From the NCBI GenBank assembly GCA_019095985.1, contig JAGTTF010005793.1, positions 5,084 to 69,083 on the forward strand: a stretch of DNA of 64,000 bases, written 5' to 3'. Positions 13,040 to 37,342 of the stretch are shown in pieces (within the stretch, counting starts at the first letter, position 1; every line of letters begins with the position of its first letter). A model generated the notes under the pieces. It was not told where the DNA came from, did not search any database, and saw nothing but the letters and a program-made list of their open reading frames with translations. Origin of the DNA: Streblospio benedicti. Taxonomy: Eukaryota; Annelida; Polychaeta; Spionida; Spionidae. Made by a program: the position numbers and the translations under genes.

Positions 13040-13613
13040 ACAAAACACGCTCATGTAAACCATCTATCAAGTGAATGGAATAGATTCATTGGGTTTCTTT
13101 TGTGCTATGACAACATTGATCTTTGATAAACCCCAACATTTTTTTACCCTTGCAAATATTTTCGACCTTGTCTGTCAGACAGTCTTTTTCAAGCTGATGT
13201 CACACAGGATGACAGGATGTGACGTCAGGAAATTAGGTACTCGTGTGGCAGAACACCAAAATGATGTCAAAGAACATACCAACCGTGGAGAACGCACCTG
13301 AGCCTGACTTGCACAAATCCGCCATCACAGATCACATGGGCAGTTTGAACCATATCACTGACTGGGACAACACGAAGCCCATCAGGCGTGAGTCTAACAC
13401 TAGAGACAGACAGATCCTGGAAGCGATCGCTCTAAGGAAAACTCACAAGACAATGAACCGAGATGAAGGTGCATACACCTTATCACACGCATCTGACACC
13501 CAGGGACAGCCCCCCACCCTCCCTCCCCCACCCCCGCGCCCCCCGACACTGACCTACTTCCTGACGTCACATCCTATCATCCTGTGTGAGGTCAGCTTGA
13601 AAAAGACTGTCTG
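13040..13613 (+). mobile_element. Penelope-like element remnant (GIY-YIG C-terminus) with inverted 3' tail
   Basis: On the plus strand 13230-13490 encodes the end of a GIY-YIG endonuclease of the Penelope-like type. KLGTRVAEHQNDVKEHT is followed, after a frame change, by SAITDHMGSLNHITDWDN and then by RQILEAIALRKTHKTMNRDE. The C-terminal end, with TSHPI and VSLKKTV, is followed by a tail. The same tail occurs inverted at 13176-13230, pairing with 13559-13613 over 55 bases at high identity. Further tail-like sequence continues out to about 13040. The GIY-YIG core and the reverse transcriptase are absent. Truncated Penelope-like copies are known to insert as partial tandem or inverted pairs. 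Confidence 0.7.
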
Positions 13614-14207
13614 ATCAATGTTTTCATAACATCTATCAAGTGATAAGAAGAAGAGCAAGTGCAATTGTGACAGCCTCTAGCTCTAATAGATATTTATTTT
13701 AGAAAACTCTGGGAATTCCTAGGAATTCCTCTGCTTTTAAATATGTGACCTCGAACATCCGGGCCTGTTATAGCCTTTAAAACCAGAGTGTTCACCAGCA
13801 ACATCTGTAGAAGCAGCAGCATGCATGGATGATTTTCCAGGTAAGATTAGCATAGACATTAAGCAACAGTACAGTACTTAAACGAGAAAATACCCAAGTG
13901 CAGCAGCTATACAGCTGCTCTGCAAATAGATTGCTGTTCTAAAAATAGAAGCCATGTGCGATTAGTTGATGGCGTCAATTTTGCAACACATTTAGCAAGA
14001 TTTGCATCATAGAGAAACTTTTAGAATAGGCCTTCATGTCGAATCACTTAAAGGCATTGTGATAGGCTAATGCTCAACCGATGTTCTCACATTTTATGAT
14101 TACCATTTTATATTTAGATTTTCTTTTTAAGCGTGTATGCATTCCGAGAGATGTCAATTTTCAACAATTTTGATTATTCAAAGCTTTGGTCATTTTGATG
14201 CCTGAAT
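13614..14207. other. Intergenic DNA, nothing recognised
   Basis: AT-rich with no supported gene. A palindromic GGGAATTCCTAGGAATTCC stretch lies near 13710-13730. Confidence 0.3.
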
Positions 14208-14210
14208 TAA

Positions 14211-14532
14211 GGGAGCAATCATAAATAACGATACAGGTAGGTCGTCCATTTTGGGGGGCTCAAAGAAAAAGTTTACCGACCCGTATCAACATTTTAAAAA
14301 GTTGAGTAACCCCCACACCTCCGCTAAAGTAAAAGTCCTCTATATAGTCATTGTATTTTTGGGCAATTGCTAAAAGAAAATATTTGAAAACATACCGTAG
14401 CGTGATAAAACAGTTCAGCAACAACCCACCTCCCTCCGCCCGAAACAAAAAGGAATCAGAAGAGTTGGACGACCCCTCCCCACCTTTTTGGACGACCCCC
14501 TCCACCCAGTATCATTATTTATGATCGTTCCC
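14211..14532. mobile_element. PIF/Harbinger-type MITE, TAA target duplication (copy 1)
   Basis: Terminal inverted repeats GGGAGCAATCATAAATAACG and, at the other end, the reverse complement of GGGAACGATCATAAATAATG bound a 322-bp AT-rich body with no transposase. The element is flanked by TAA at 14208-14210 and 14533-14535. A 3-bp TWA duplication is the signature of PIF/Harbinger transposons. A shorter relative with a TTA duplication is at 25604-25819. Confidence 0.8.
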
Positions 14533-14556
14533 TAAGCGTTGCATCTTCGCCACTAA

Positions 14557-14990
14557 ACAATGTGTGTGTGTGTTTGGTTGGTGGTACAAGATTAAAGATA
14601 AAAACATGCGTGTAAAAAGAACGAAGTTAATTCTGTTGTTGTTATCTTAAGCATTTTGAGTTTTAAGGTTGGACCATTATTTAAACTAGTGTATGGTGAA
14701 TAGGCTCCTCATTTGAAACCATTCTGCATGTACCACCAAAATATGTGTAACCTGTATGTGCACGTGCCTGTACGTGTAACCAAATCCTCAATGCTGCTCG
14801 TCGATTCAAATGTTTATGTGGCTCGTCATTGACAATCCAGGTGTGCTGGTGAAGTATTGTACATCAAAAGGTTTGTTTTGATATTTATTGAAATCCCGTG
14901 TTATCTGTGTAATTGACCATTGTCTTTACACATGGATGGTGCAAGTCAAAGCCCGCTCTGGTGCCAAATAATGACCTATCCTTTATCATG
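14557..14990 (+). repeat. Dispersed ~430-bp repeat, copy 1 (inverted partner at 63578-64000)
   Basis: Starting at ACAATGTGTGTGTG and running to about 14990, this matches the reverse complement of the last 423 bases of the window with few differences. It has no reading frame, no clear terminal repeats inside the window, and starts only about 20 bases after the neighbouring Harbinger MITE. It is probably a non-coding transposable element of unknown class. Confidence 0.75.
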
Positions 14991-15795
14991 TAATTATATC
15001 ATGTATGGTTGATGAAAAGTGGCAATATACATAAGTATCACATAATGAATGAACATTCCTTACATAATGGTTTGTTTAGATTAGATAAGATTCATTCCTG
15101 AATTTATAACAATCTACGTGAAAATCATTATGCACACTATGTAATGTCAAACGATGAATAAAAGAGTTACAAAATACTAGTTTAATGTTGTCAAAAGTTA
15201 TCATCCTCAAATTGTGGTTTGAATTCTACATAACATATTCTATATCAAGAAGCCTTTTCCCCCTCCAAATATTCATTAAGTTGCATCATAGATATGAATC
15301 ATTACTTCATATACACATATATCTCATGTGTCGAATGTAAATCTCCGCTAATCCCCTATGAAAGGTAGACCGTAGAAACTAAGAACCATATAATATCCAA
15401 ATAAATACATTTTGTAGCAATTTGTAAGCATTATGTAACTAAGAACACACCTTAAACACTCAAGCCTAGACACCTTACAATAGGCACCACGCAATCCGCG
15501 TTACTTCTATAGACAACAAGGTAAACAATATGGTTTGTAAATGTTCCCGTGACGTTTTTTGTCGGGATGTCATCGCCAAAAAACGACTATATTTTGTAGA
15601 TAATAGTATAATGAATGACGTCTCATTCATAGCTATTTATATTTCTTATCATAAAATGAAAATATATCACGTCAAAATCGGCCAATTTCCTATACATTTC
15701 GTACAAGAGAGCGTTTGTTTGACCATCCCCATCAGCGCACCTGCGCGCACCTGCCGGGAACGCAGATATGGGCGTGTTGCGTATCTCGTTAAACT
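14991..15795. other. Intergenic DNA, nothing recognised
   Basis: AT-rich, with no supported feature. The open frame that starts at 15530 runs into a MITE end and is not taken as a gene. Confidence 0.3.
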
Positions 15796-15796
15796 A

Positions 15797-15960
15797 TCTC
15801 TGTGTATGCTCCTATTTAAAGCGAGGGGCACATTCCACCGCAAGGTGGGTCTACAGCCAGTCTACGACCAAAAACGCATAGAAAACGTGAGGATCCGTGC
15901 CTATGCAGTGCGGCAAACGTACGTTTTTCAATGCCGTACGGTGGCCGCAGAAGAAGTTTG
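15797..15960 (+). mobile_element. End fragment of the AAGCGAGGGGCACATTCCACC MITE family
   Basis: About 160 bases match one end of the element at 34091-34619, including CTCCTATTTAAAGCGAGG, the GCAAGGTGGGTCT block and CAGTGCGGCAAA. The rest of the element is missing. The match extends outside the apparent terminal repeat, which helps place the true terminus of the family. Confidence 0.7.
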
Positions 15961-16258
15961 GCTTGATGCACCTTGCTTTTCTTAAAATGTGAATCATTAC
16001 ATCACGGAAGGATTGTGATGGTTGATGCAATAGTTCATCATGTAAAACAGACATCCATGTGCGGCGATGAAAATTCTCCAACTCATGCTTGTCTCTTGCA
16101 CATCCAAATTTTGTGAATGTTGTAAATCGAAGAGGCTGCCATTCTGCATCTAGAGAAGATCTATAATCATTTACTAGTGAACAATTATGTACAAAATACA
16201 GTGATGTCAGAATTAGCAAGTGAACTTGAAGGCGCCACAAAGACTTCATATCCATCAT
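15954..16258 (-). CDS. Possible short secreted-protein ORF, unidentified
   Basis: A minus-strand frame opens with MMDMKSLWRLQVHLLILTSL, which resembles a signal peptide (basic n-region, long hydrophobic core). It is followed by a hydrophilic segment with four cysteines. The 3' part of the frame runs into the MITE fragment at 15797-15960, so the true C-terminus would lie before about residue 100 or be MITE-derived. No splice partner or homologous domain was recognised, so a chance open frame is quite possible. Confidence 0.25.
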
Positions 16259-16261
16259 TGT

Positions 16262-18235
16262 GAATATGAATGACTTTTGCGAATGAGGACACGCCCGTCG
16301 CAGCTATCTTTAATAGCTGATCATGTGACATATTGCAATTTAGTTCTACGAAAATGTTGGGCAATTTTTATAAGAGAAAATCATCATGTTAGTGCATGGG
16401 CCAATGCAAATTTTTGTACCATCAGAGGGGGCAAAAGATTTCATATACCATCCAAAAGCTCCGAATCGAAACTTTCCTATATTGTATGCTAGCATTGCGA
16501 GACCCGCAGCTTAAAATGAGTAAAATCGACTCTTTTTCGATACTTTTTAGAATGATGTTTAATATTAATCAAATAAATATTGTTATCAATCATTGCAAGA
16601 AAAGTTAGTTTTAGTTTTATCTTTATACCTTGAACGACTGGTGACAGGCAGCTAAAAATGCATAAAAAATGAAAATTTTATAAATGATAGAACCGACATC
16701 TTTTTTGTACGTCACATTTTAATTAAATATTTTCAACCTTGCGGTCATCTTCAGAATATAATGTAAAATGAACCAAATTAAATTACAAAACAGTACTGTT
16801 TTCAATATACATGAATATAATACAGAACATGAATCAAAAACATATCAACACAAGGATTAAGGATTAAGAAAATGTTCATATTTTGGCAGCCATCTTAGAA
16901 TTTAAAGATGGCTGCTTTTCCTGTTTTACAAAAATACAATCAAGTTATCCTCCTTATCAAAAATATAGTTTATACACTGTAGAAATAACTTAAGATGTTC
17001 AAATTGGTATATATTCATCATTGGGTCAGCCATTGTTAAAATGTGGCATAAAATGGGGATGACGGGCGGGAACATTTGTTCCTTGCCATGTTTGCCGAAT
17101 TTGATCACCAAACAACACAAATCGACAAAAAAAAATCAAATTTGACAGACAATTCATGCTGGACCTATATATCATGACATATTGAACCAGACTATAAAGG
17201 GACCTATAGTCCAGGATTTGAACACGAAATTGGAGTGTCAATCGTAAATTTGAGCTTGTTGATGATTGATTTAATCGAACGAAGTGATATCAAATCAGAC
17301 ATCATCTTGCTCCAGACAATTGAGTGCTCAAATACCATTCTATCATGAACAAGATACTATTACATAAGGCAGTGAAGCCTATGATGAAAATCTATCTGGA
17401 ATATTAAAGATAGGATTACAGCATAAGTATGTGAAGGAAAAAACGTTGTGAGACACAGAAGTTCGTGTTCTGTGTTATAAGGCCATTTACAATTGCATTT
17501 AATGCTATTTCATACAATATGTGTATTCTACATAACATCGATGGCTGTTACACTGATAGACGTTGGAAAACGAAGCAAATACAACTATTTGAGCCGTGCA
17601 TTCTTCATAATTGTGAAGTTTGCAAGTTTTCCTTAGTCACTGGCTGTCTGCAAAAGACCGGTCTTTTGCCCATAACATTGTCGATTTCCATGCTAACTAA
17701 AATCCGATTACATATTCTTAAGCCTCACTCAAAATTCCACTGGGAATGTTCTTTCCACATATGACATACGCTAAATGATATATCAAAATGATCTTTGAAT
17801 AGTCGTATTAGTCTACACTTACCTGGAACTCACAATGACCATTTTGATGGTGATGTCGCAGAAATATTTACAGTTGATTTTCCTTCTTGAAAGTTATGAA
17901 CATATTTTGAATGAATAAAGTGTAAAGCCTATGCTTCCCTCAACCTTTCCTATATTGGAAGAGAGGCCTCAGAGTTTATTCTACACATTCAAGGTAATGT
18001 ACAATGGAGATATCATGCATACAAGACATATATGTCAATATGGTTGTGAGGTTTCAAAACACAGCTTCTGTAATGGTCAAGAGCTTCATGATTTCACGAC
18101 TGTACTGATGGAAGCCTCGCGGCTTGATGAATGGGGAGAAGGGGGGGGGCGGAGAGCAGATCACAAGGCGAACTCAACATTTGAGCAATCTTGCATAGTG
18201 CTAAACACATGCCTTCATATTTTCCGTATCACTGA
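16262..18235. other. AT-rich intergenic DNA with one dispersed repeat copy
   Basis: No gene is supported. About 16670-16775 is a degenerate direct repeat of 27362-27470 (shared CACATTTTAATYAAATATTT and GGTCAKCTTCAGAATATAA). A small hairpin, CAGCCATCTTAGAATTTAAAGATGGCTG-like, lies at about 16888-16916. Confidence 0.4.
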
Positions 18236-18239
18236 GTGA

Positions 18240-18500
18240 GAGTTCTCTTAAACACTCTTGTGTCGTTGGGAGAAATGTCACTGAACACTTCCTTCTCAGC
18301 TTCCAACTTAGCACCCCAAACAACCCGTTATGCCTTATGCTTTGCTTCAGTATATCGATATTGGCTTTGTCTGACTTGCCAGCTTTGATCAGGGCCTTGA
18401 AAGTTTTGAATCAAGCTCTCTTCTCATTGACAGCATCATCCACTCTGACGTCCCACCACCATGTCTCATACTTCCAGCTTTTATTAAAGAGACACCACCC
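18240..18500 (-). mobile_element. LINE ORF2 fragment upstream of the RT
   Basis: On the minus strand the frame gives a tryptophan-rich WWDVRVDDAVNEKRA segment followed by KALIKAGKSDKANIDI and a basic helix. This pattern is typical of the linker between endonuclease and reverse transcriptase in RTE/CR1-like LINEs. It is short, has at least one frame interruption and no YADD box, so this is a dead fragment. The class assignment is tentative. Confidence 0.45.
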
Positions 18501-19450
18501 TTCAGAATATAATATTATTCAAAGTGAGCTGTGCTTTGCACGTTAATGTTCAAGACAATACCTTAACAAAAGCAATATACAGTGTCGATTTAAACAAAGT
18601 GAAGGTTGTAACTTTGCCAAGGGTGCCATGTCTCCGAGAAAAAGGGGAAGGAACAGGCGATCAAGATTTATGTAACCATGGTAATGATTAAAGTATGATG
18701 TTGTAAGTTTTGTCTTTTTACTTCATGGTTGATATTTTTTGACCTGACAACACAAATCAATATGTGTGTGTTGAATCTGCGACGATGTGACAAATGGTAA
18801 AAGTGGGAGATGGCTGAAATACGAGGAGATGGGAGAGAGGCAAGAAAAATTTTGGGAGATGGGAGAATGAGGCAAACGAATTTGGAAGATGGGAGATTGG
18901 CAACCCTTGTACCCCCCATGAATACTACCATTTATTTCTAAAACGCATTGATTTCAAATGTGTGGCAATTTCTCCTGACAGGGCAATTTACAACAAATAT
19001 GATGGAATCACAATAAGAAAATAATTAAAGTAAGGGCGGCAGGGAGTTTATATTCAATCCAATATCATATATAGATGTTGCCAGCCTTTTCAGATGAGTC
19101 TGTTATACGCTGTATTAAATTGGTTTATATGCACGTACATGTGGATAAAAATGCTCTCAGTTTTTATATACATGCCCAATCTTTCCCAAATAAAGACTTA
19201 AACAAACTTTGAATGGTACACTTTATTTCAAAATTCTTGATCTGCAATGCGTAAATTTATTTCAATCCTTATGTAATCATTGTAATACTTAAAAAAATGA
19301 CATTTTCTTTGTGTATACAACTCATAGAGTCAACAAGAAACACCGTATTGCTGTTGTTACAAAAACTTTTAAAAAGACATGCTTTGACAAAAAGAAGATA
19401 TATGACATATGAAATATCCTAGAGGTATTAAAAAACATAAATCCCTTTAT
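18501..19450. other. Intergenic DNA with a GGGAGATGGG-type degenerate repeat
   Basis: No gene is supported. Around 18800-18900 there are several GGGAGATGGGAGA units in loose tandem. A comparable GGGATGTGGG pattern appears in intron 4 sequence at 24895-25125. Confidence 0.35.
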
Positions 19451-19453
19451 AGG

Positions 19454-19459
19454 TTTATT
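19454..19459 (-). promoter_or_regulatory. Candidate polyadenylation signal of gene A
   Basis: AATAAA on the minus strand, about 46 bases after the stop codon of gene A. A second AATAAA lies at 19222-19227. Which is used cannot be told from sequence. Confidence 0.45.
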
Positions 19460-19504
19460 GACAAATGTTCTAAAGTAGTTAGCCCTATTGTGCTCGTGGT
19501 GTTT

Positions 19505-31977
<12,473 letters not shown>

Positions 31978-32319
31978 TACATTTTGCGTTTTTTCCTCAT
32001 TATTGAGTTACCAAAAAGTGAACATATTACTTTGAGAGATTTAACAAGATTCGACGAAGAGCGAAATGATGGGAAACGTGGTTTCGCGTTACGTTCAACG
32101 TAGCAATTTAAACGTATATCGTACGAGCGTGTGATTTACCGTACGTTGTGCGTATCCTCACGTGAAATGTAAAAGCCTCGTCAACGCAGGCTCTGTATAG
32201 CCTCTTGTATTGGTGAGGGCACGCCACTAAAAGGTTTGGATTATCGAGACTAGAAATATAAGGTCACAATACTTACCTGAGCTCTAATGACCCTCTAATA
32301 GTAATTCATGATGATAAGG

Positions 32320-33215
32320 ATAAGGATAAGGAATTATTTATTTCGGACTTACATCCATATTCACTAGAGAATTATAAACATATATACATTACATTAAACC
32401 TTACAATAATAAATTCATTAAAGCTATTTCACTATATTGTATGCTTGATTTTTCTAGTGGAAAAAGCAATGGTGATACCAAATAAAAATATGCAGCTGAC
32501 TAGAATATTATCACATTCTTCCCATCTAGTATATAGGTTAAAAATGGATTTTCTCAACAATACATAAAACACAATCAACATTATTATTCACAAACAATTG
32601 TGAAACACTACACCCATAGGCAGATCCAGGTTTTTGGAAAAGGGGGGGACGCACTTACGGGATTCCATAAAAATCCTATGAAAATGAAGTATATTGGTGG
32701 GAAAGGGGGGGGGGTGCGCCCCCGTCCCCTCCCCTGGATCTGCCTATGACGTCACTCATGCCCAACGCATATCTGTAAACATTGTCAAAAGCAACTTTGG
32801 TATCATGAATAGTACTCTTATTAAAAGAAGACCACAGTGAACTGCAATATAAGTTGGTGCAATAATAAACATTTGACATCATCCGTACGCCCTCTAAATT
32901 TTCTTATCAAAATATTACCTTTGCTATAAATATGTTTTATTTGTCTGCTGATGTCAGTATCATCTTTTAAATCAGATGATAAGAAGATGCCTCAGTATTT
33001 GTGAGACTCCATCCATTCAAGAACAATACCATTTAATTGCACAGTAGAACCAATACCTCTCTGCTTTGTAATCATACATCTAGTTTCAAGTGGACTATAT
33101 ACTATTTCATGAATGAAGGTGGGCCAATACAAAGTATTGTTCACGATGCGGTTAAGAACAACCTGGCTAGAAAAAACGAACAACCCACACGTATACTTTT
33201 GACAAAACTAATGAA
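32320..33215 (-). mobile_element. LINE ORF2 C-terminal fragment, interrupted by a MITE
   Basis: On the minus strand 33183-32850 reads TRCMITKQRG, then MESHKY, a stop, then a GIFLSSDLKDD-like and IYSKGNILIRKFRGRTDDVK stretch. This parallels HKYLGCFI and YARGNLIIKRFRHCTDDVK of the better preserved LINE at 51296-52684. It is broken by stops and by the MITE at 32617. The tail near 32320 has GGATAA tandem units. Confidence 0.65.
32617..32746. mobile_element. TAGGCAGATCCAGG MITE, copy 3
   Basis: 130 bases with inverted ends TAGGCAGATCCAGG and CCTGGATCTGCCTA and the shared core CCTATGAAAATGAAGTAT. It is inserted in the LINE remnant at 32320-33215. Confidence 0.85.
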
Positions 33216-33315
33216 TTCGACCTACAAGTTGTTTGCTATGAACAAACCTTGATTGTACACACGCGGCTGTATTTATCACTGTTTATGGAGCTTTTCACTT
33301 GCTAACTTTCATATG

Positions 33316-33331
33316 GGGGGGGGGGGGGGGT
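33316..33331. repeat. G homopolymer run within CATATG palindrome
   Basis: About 16 G residues lie between CATATG and TCATATG. Confidence 0.9.
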
Positions 33332-33339
33332 CATATGAC

Positions 33340-34080
33340 TTCCTCGCTCTGTTCTTGTGATATACTTACACCAATAGGTCACCAATTTTCATTTGAACAA
33401 CTGCACATTTTACTTTTGCCTCTATAGAAGAGAGTATGAAGACAATATGTTGTTCCTTTCAGCCTACGGTCCATTTTATGTTTGATATTATGACCAACAT
33501 GAAATTGCAGGACTTGATGTAATAAAGAACTCAATCAAGCTACAGAATCAAAGTTTATTTCTATAGTATCAACATTATTTAACATTACATAACAGTATCC
33601 CAGCATTAGTGTCCAGTGTTGACACAAATCAAAGAGGTTAAATCATGTTATATATATACTTGTGACTAGAAATCAGTTCACGGTATAGTTAATGTCTAGT
33701 TTTATGACCCTCGGGTCACAGCACTTGACTTTAATTAAGTTACGTAATCAAAGTTTTTTTTAAAGTATTAATATTACATAACAGTATCAAGTATCAGTAT
33801 GAAGACAATATGCGGCGAATGCTTTATCAGATTCAATAGGTCTAGGGGCGGCTGACACCTGTCGTCGGGAATCTTTATTACACTGTACACACACCAAGTG
33901 CTACAATCGCTCCTATGGACAGTTATACATAAATCCTAACTAAAGCCAGTCTTCATTGCATGAATGTAGAAAAATAAAACCAGACTCACTGCCATATGAA
34001 TATGAGCCATCACAACGCAAACAGCATTAGACATGTTTCGCTCGTATTGACTGTAAGCATGACTGTGCCGATGGCTCCAA
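33340..34080. other. Intergenic DNA with a local duplication
   Basis: ATGAAGACAATATG (33436 and 33799) and AATCAAAGTTT...ACATAACAGTATC (33548 and 33749) recur in the same order, suggesting a decayed local duplication. No gene is supported. Confidence 0.4.
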
Positions 34081-34090
34081 CAAGCTCCCT

Positions 34091-34619
34091 AAGCGAGGGG
34101 CACATTCCACCGCAAGGTGGGTCTTAGCCAGTCTACGACCAAAAAACGCACAGAAATCGTAACGATCCGTGAGTGTACAGTGCGGCAAAAGTACGTTTTT
34201 TCAAGCCCATACGGTGACCACCCTGCGTCATGGCCTAACCGCACGGAGGCAGTGCGGAGACCTTACGTGAAACGCAGATGATTTAACCGCACGTTGTCGA
34301 CACAGACCCAGTACTGGGGCCGTGCGTTCCCTGTACCATGAACGTGCGGATCCCGTACTTTTGTAATCACACGGTGCGTAGAGCGTAATTGTACACGGCA
34401 CATCGCACGTTCTATGCAAGTTGATCTCACGACCACCTCAATAAAAACCACTGTACTGTCCCGACGCATTCCTAACGCACGGGGCCCGTGCGTATGGTGG
34501 CCGCCACAGCTGTACTTTTGTCAATGCATGAAAAAAACGCCGTATGCCGCATTGCATACGCAGACCTCAACACGTAGACTGGCGTAGACCCACCTTGCAG
34601 GTGGAATGTGCCCTCGCTT
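34091..34619. mobile_element. 529-bp MITE with AAGCGAGGGGCACATTCCACC ends
   Basis: The left end AAGCGAGGGGCACATTCCAC and the complement of the right end agree over more than 40 bases (GCAAGGTGGGTCT and CAGTCTACG follow). The interior is GC-richer than its surroundings with many GTGCGG and CCGCAC motifs, and carries no transposase. A half copy is at 15797-15960. The target duplication is unclear. Confidence 0.8.
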
Positions 34620-35890
34620 TAAATAGGAGCATACACACAACAACAACAAGCAACCTGGCTAAAGTACCATCTTCTACCTAATTAGACTACTGATATTAGA
34701 TGCACAGTTAAATTAGTTATTTTGTCACATGAAGTGATTCTAAATCAAAATGTTTGCCATTTCCATTGAAAAATACATCTTTCCCCTAATCAAAGTTTTA
34801 CTTTTTATCCAATTTTGTTAATTTTTGCTTCAAAACCATGTCTGTGCCATGTAGCAATGTAATAGCATCTGGGTTCATTTTAGTTTTTTTATCTGTTGTC
34901 AGTGTCAGATCACAATTCACAATTCAGAAAATATCTTTTAAGTTCAATCAAAAAATGTAAAGCTATGATACAGGTAAAATGGCATTTTCATGATTTCGGA
35001 CCCCAGTGCGAAAATACCTCTTGTGGTACCTTTGTAGGCTTCTAGGTAAGTCAATGTTTAACATATCCGTCTAAAATTTTGCATTTTTTCACAGTTTGGG
35101 ACTATAAAGGCATAGAGTAAACAATATTAACAAAAATACATAAACCATTGTTCCTCGTGGCCGAGAAAGCACAGATTTGGGTTGACGTACACTGAAACAA
35201 TATATCTCTGCAAGAGCTGCAGCTGTTCGAACAGAATGAATTTTGTATCATTTTCTTCTGCCGTTATTTAAAGTTTATATACTAAACTAGCATTGATGTT
35301 AACTTTGAAGAATTAAACTACAAAAAAACGTGTAATTTCTGGGCATTCAAACATAAGACATGATGCAGAACTTGTTGCACATTTTGTAAACATATAACTT
35401 TTGATTAAAGTTTGAGTGGCATAGCATTTTTTGCCATGTTGTAATTGTCATAAATATGTATTTAAGTAAAATATGATATTCATCGTCTATCTAATTAGGG
35501 CTCTGACCCTCAAATCAATGCAAAATCAGCAAAATTCGGTCAGAACATTCCGGTGCACCTGGATATGTCATATTAAATCATTTGAATATTTAGTGTGAAT
35601 GGTCAGTTGTTAGCCACTCATGTATAAATGTAGAATCGGGCTGGACTAGAGAGGATTTCAGGGGGTGTCAGAGCTTTGGGAAGGTGGTTAAGCCCATATG
35701 ATTTTTATCCTCGGCAACAGGAAATTGAATCATGACTCTACCGAAGAATAATAACATTTTTTGCCAACACTCAAAACTAAGCAAAGGAGAGGAGTATGAC
35801 GTTAGTTTTTATTTCATTTAAAACTGTCTCAAGTAGTGCCATCATTACCTGAAGTCAGACGAGAACGTTATGTTTATCAGTGTGGGCAGC
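34620..35890. other. AT-rich intergenic DNA between genes A and B
   Basis: No gene, RNA or repeat end is recognised. It may contain shared upstream control sequence for the two divergent genes, but no motif supports that directly. Confidence 0.3.
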
Positions 35891-35894
35891 GCTG

Positions 35895-36262
35895 ACTAGC
35901 GGTCGCTGCACACACTAATAAACATATTTTCACACTTCTCTCTCTCGTCTTTTTAGCAAGCATATTTCTACCAACGATAGATATAGATGAAGACAGGTTT
36001 TACAACCCTAAGCTTGACTATATCAAGTGGCCCTGGCGGGACTCGAACTCACGACCCCAAGGTTGTGATACCAGAATGATACCATCATCCCAAGCAGCAG
36101 GTCCCACCAGGGCCACTTGATATAGTCAAATGGAAGCTCAGGGTTGTAAAACCTGTCTTCATCTATATCTATCGTTGGTAGAAATATGCTTGCTAAAAAG
36201 ACGGGAGAAAGAGAAGAGTGAAAAAGTTTCCGCAGCACTACACTGGGAAACACACATAAACA
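35895..36262. mobile_element. Fold-back element with tRNA-like core, copy 1
   Basis: Inverted arms of about 130 bases (CTTTTTAGCAAGCATATTTC, AAGACAGGTTTTACAACCCT, ATATCAAGTGGCCCTGGCGG) surround a core. Read on the minus strand, the core has GGTATCACAACCTTGGGGTC and GAGTTCGAGTCCCGCCAGGG, resembling the D arm and B box of a tRNA. The outermost CCAGGGCCA pairs with TGGCCCTGG like an acceptor stem. No reading frame. Confidence 0.75.
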
Positions 36263-37342
36263 TATTATTATAATGACAAGTCATAGCACGGCCAAACACA
36301 TTCTGAGCAAACAATCATTTGTATAATATATTTAAACATTGTCATAAAAACTAAATTAAAAAACCTGGGGAGATGGTGAGCGTTTATGCATATGGGTTTG
36401 TTACACTGGATATTCTAAATTTAGAACACGACCTATGAAACATCTCCAATACAATGTTGCTGGTTTTAAAAAGTTAGTCTGAACTGCGTGGGAATTAATT
36501 TGAACAGATGCAATTTTTAAAAAAAGAAAGCGGCGATGTTTACCCACATTCACATTTCTAGTAGTAACCAGACTCTGTATTGCAAACAGTACCTGGTTCA
36601 GTTGGATGATTTGGTTTATAAGCCGATGTTTACGGCCAGGGAGTAAACAAATTCAGAGAAGTGCCGCACGTTAAAAGGAGGGTTATTTTTAAATTTACTT
36701 AGCACTGTTCCTTTGAACGCGTTTGACACGTACTATCCATTTAGTAACATGTAGATCATGAAGTATGCACGCCAGCGGTGTGCAATAAATAGATATTTTA
36801 TTGGTGATCTGAAATTTGGTTACTACGCATACCCAGTTCGTGTCTTACAATTTGTCGAATAAAAATAGATTGTAATCAAATTCAGTTTGGTCACACCCAG
36901 ATAAACCCAATTCATAATATCAGGAAGGAAAGAATTTCAATCGGCAGCAAGTTGTCAACATCAATGCTGTCAATCACACGTCACGCACTGAATAGCCTAG
37001 CCAACCAGACTCCATCTATTTTTGGAATGACCCACACTTTTCAGAGTCGGAATTGATGGGGATTTAAAAGGACTAGTCCGTGAGCCAATCTCTTATAGTT
37101 ACATTTTCAAAATTACTGGATGAAATAATTATTGTTATTTTCTGAAAATAAAAACTTCTATGCTTATCCGATGTAAAAATTGCCTGCCGGCCCGTATCAT
37201 TAGTTCAGTTTGTTCGTGTTCACACGTCTGACGTACGGGGTTTCCCGCGTGGCGCGTTTGTCTTCAGTACTAGAATAATAGAACGTTGGCTTCAGTACTA
37301 TGTTGTTTATGTTGTACTGTGACTGTGTTAGAACGAGCAGCA
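36263..37342. other. Region upstream of gene B, nothing recognised
   Basis: AT-rich without a clear TATA-box promoter, repeat end or RNA gene. Confidence 0.3.

Noticed and set aside
14260-14505. 81-codon minus-strand frame
   Set aside because: It is inside the TAA-flanked Harbinger MITE.
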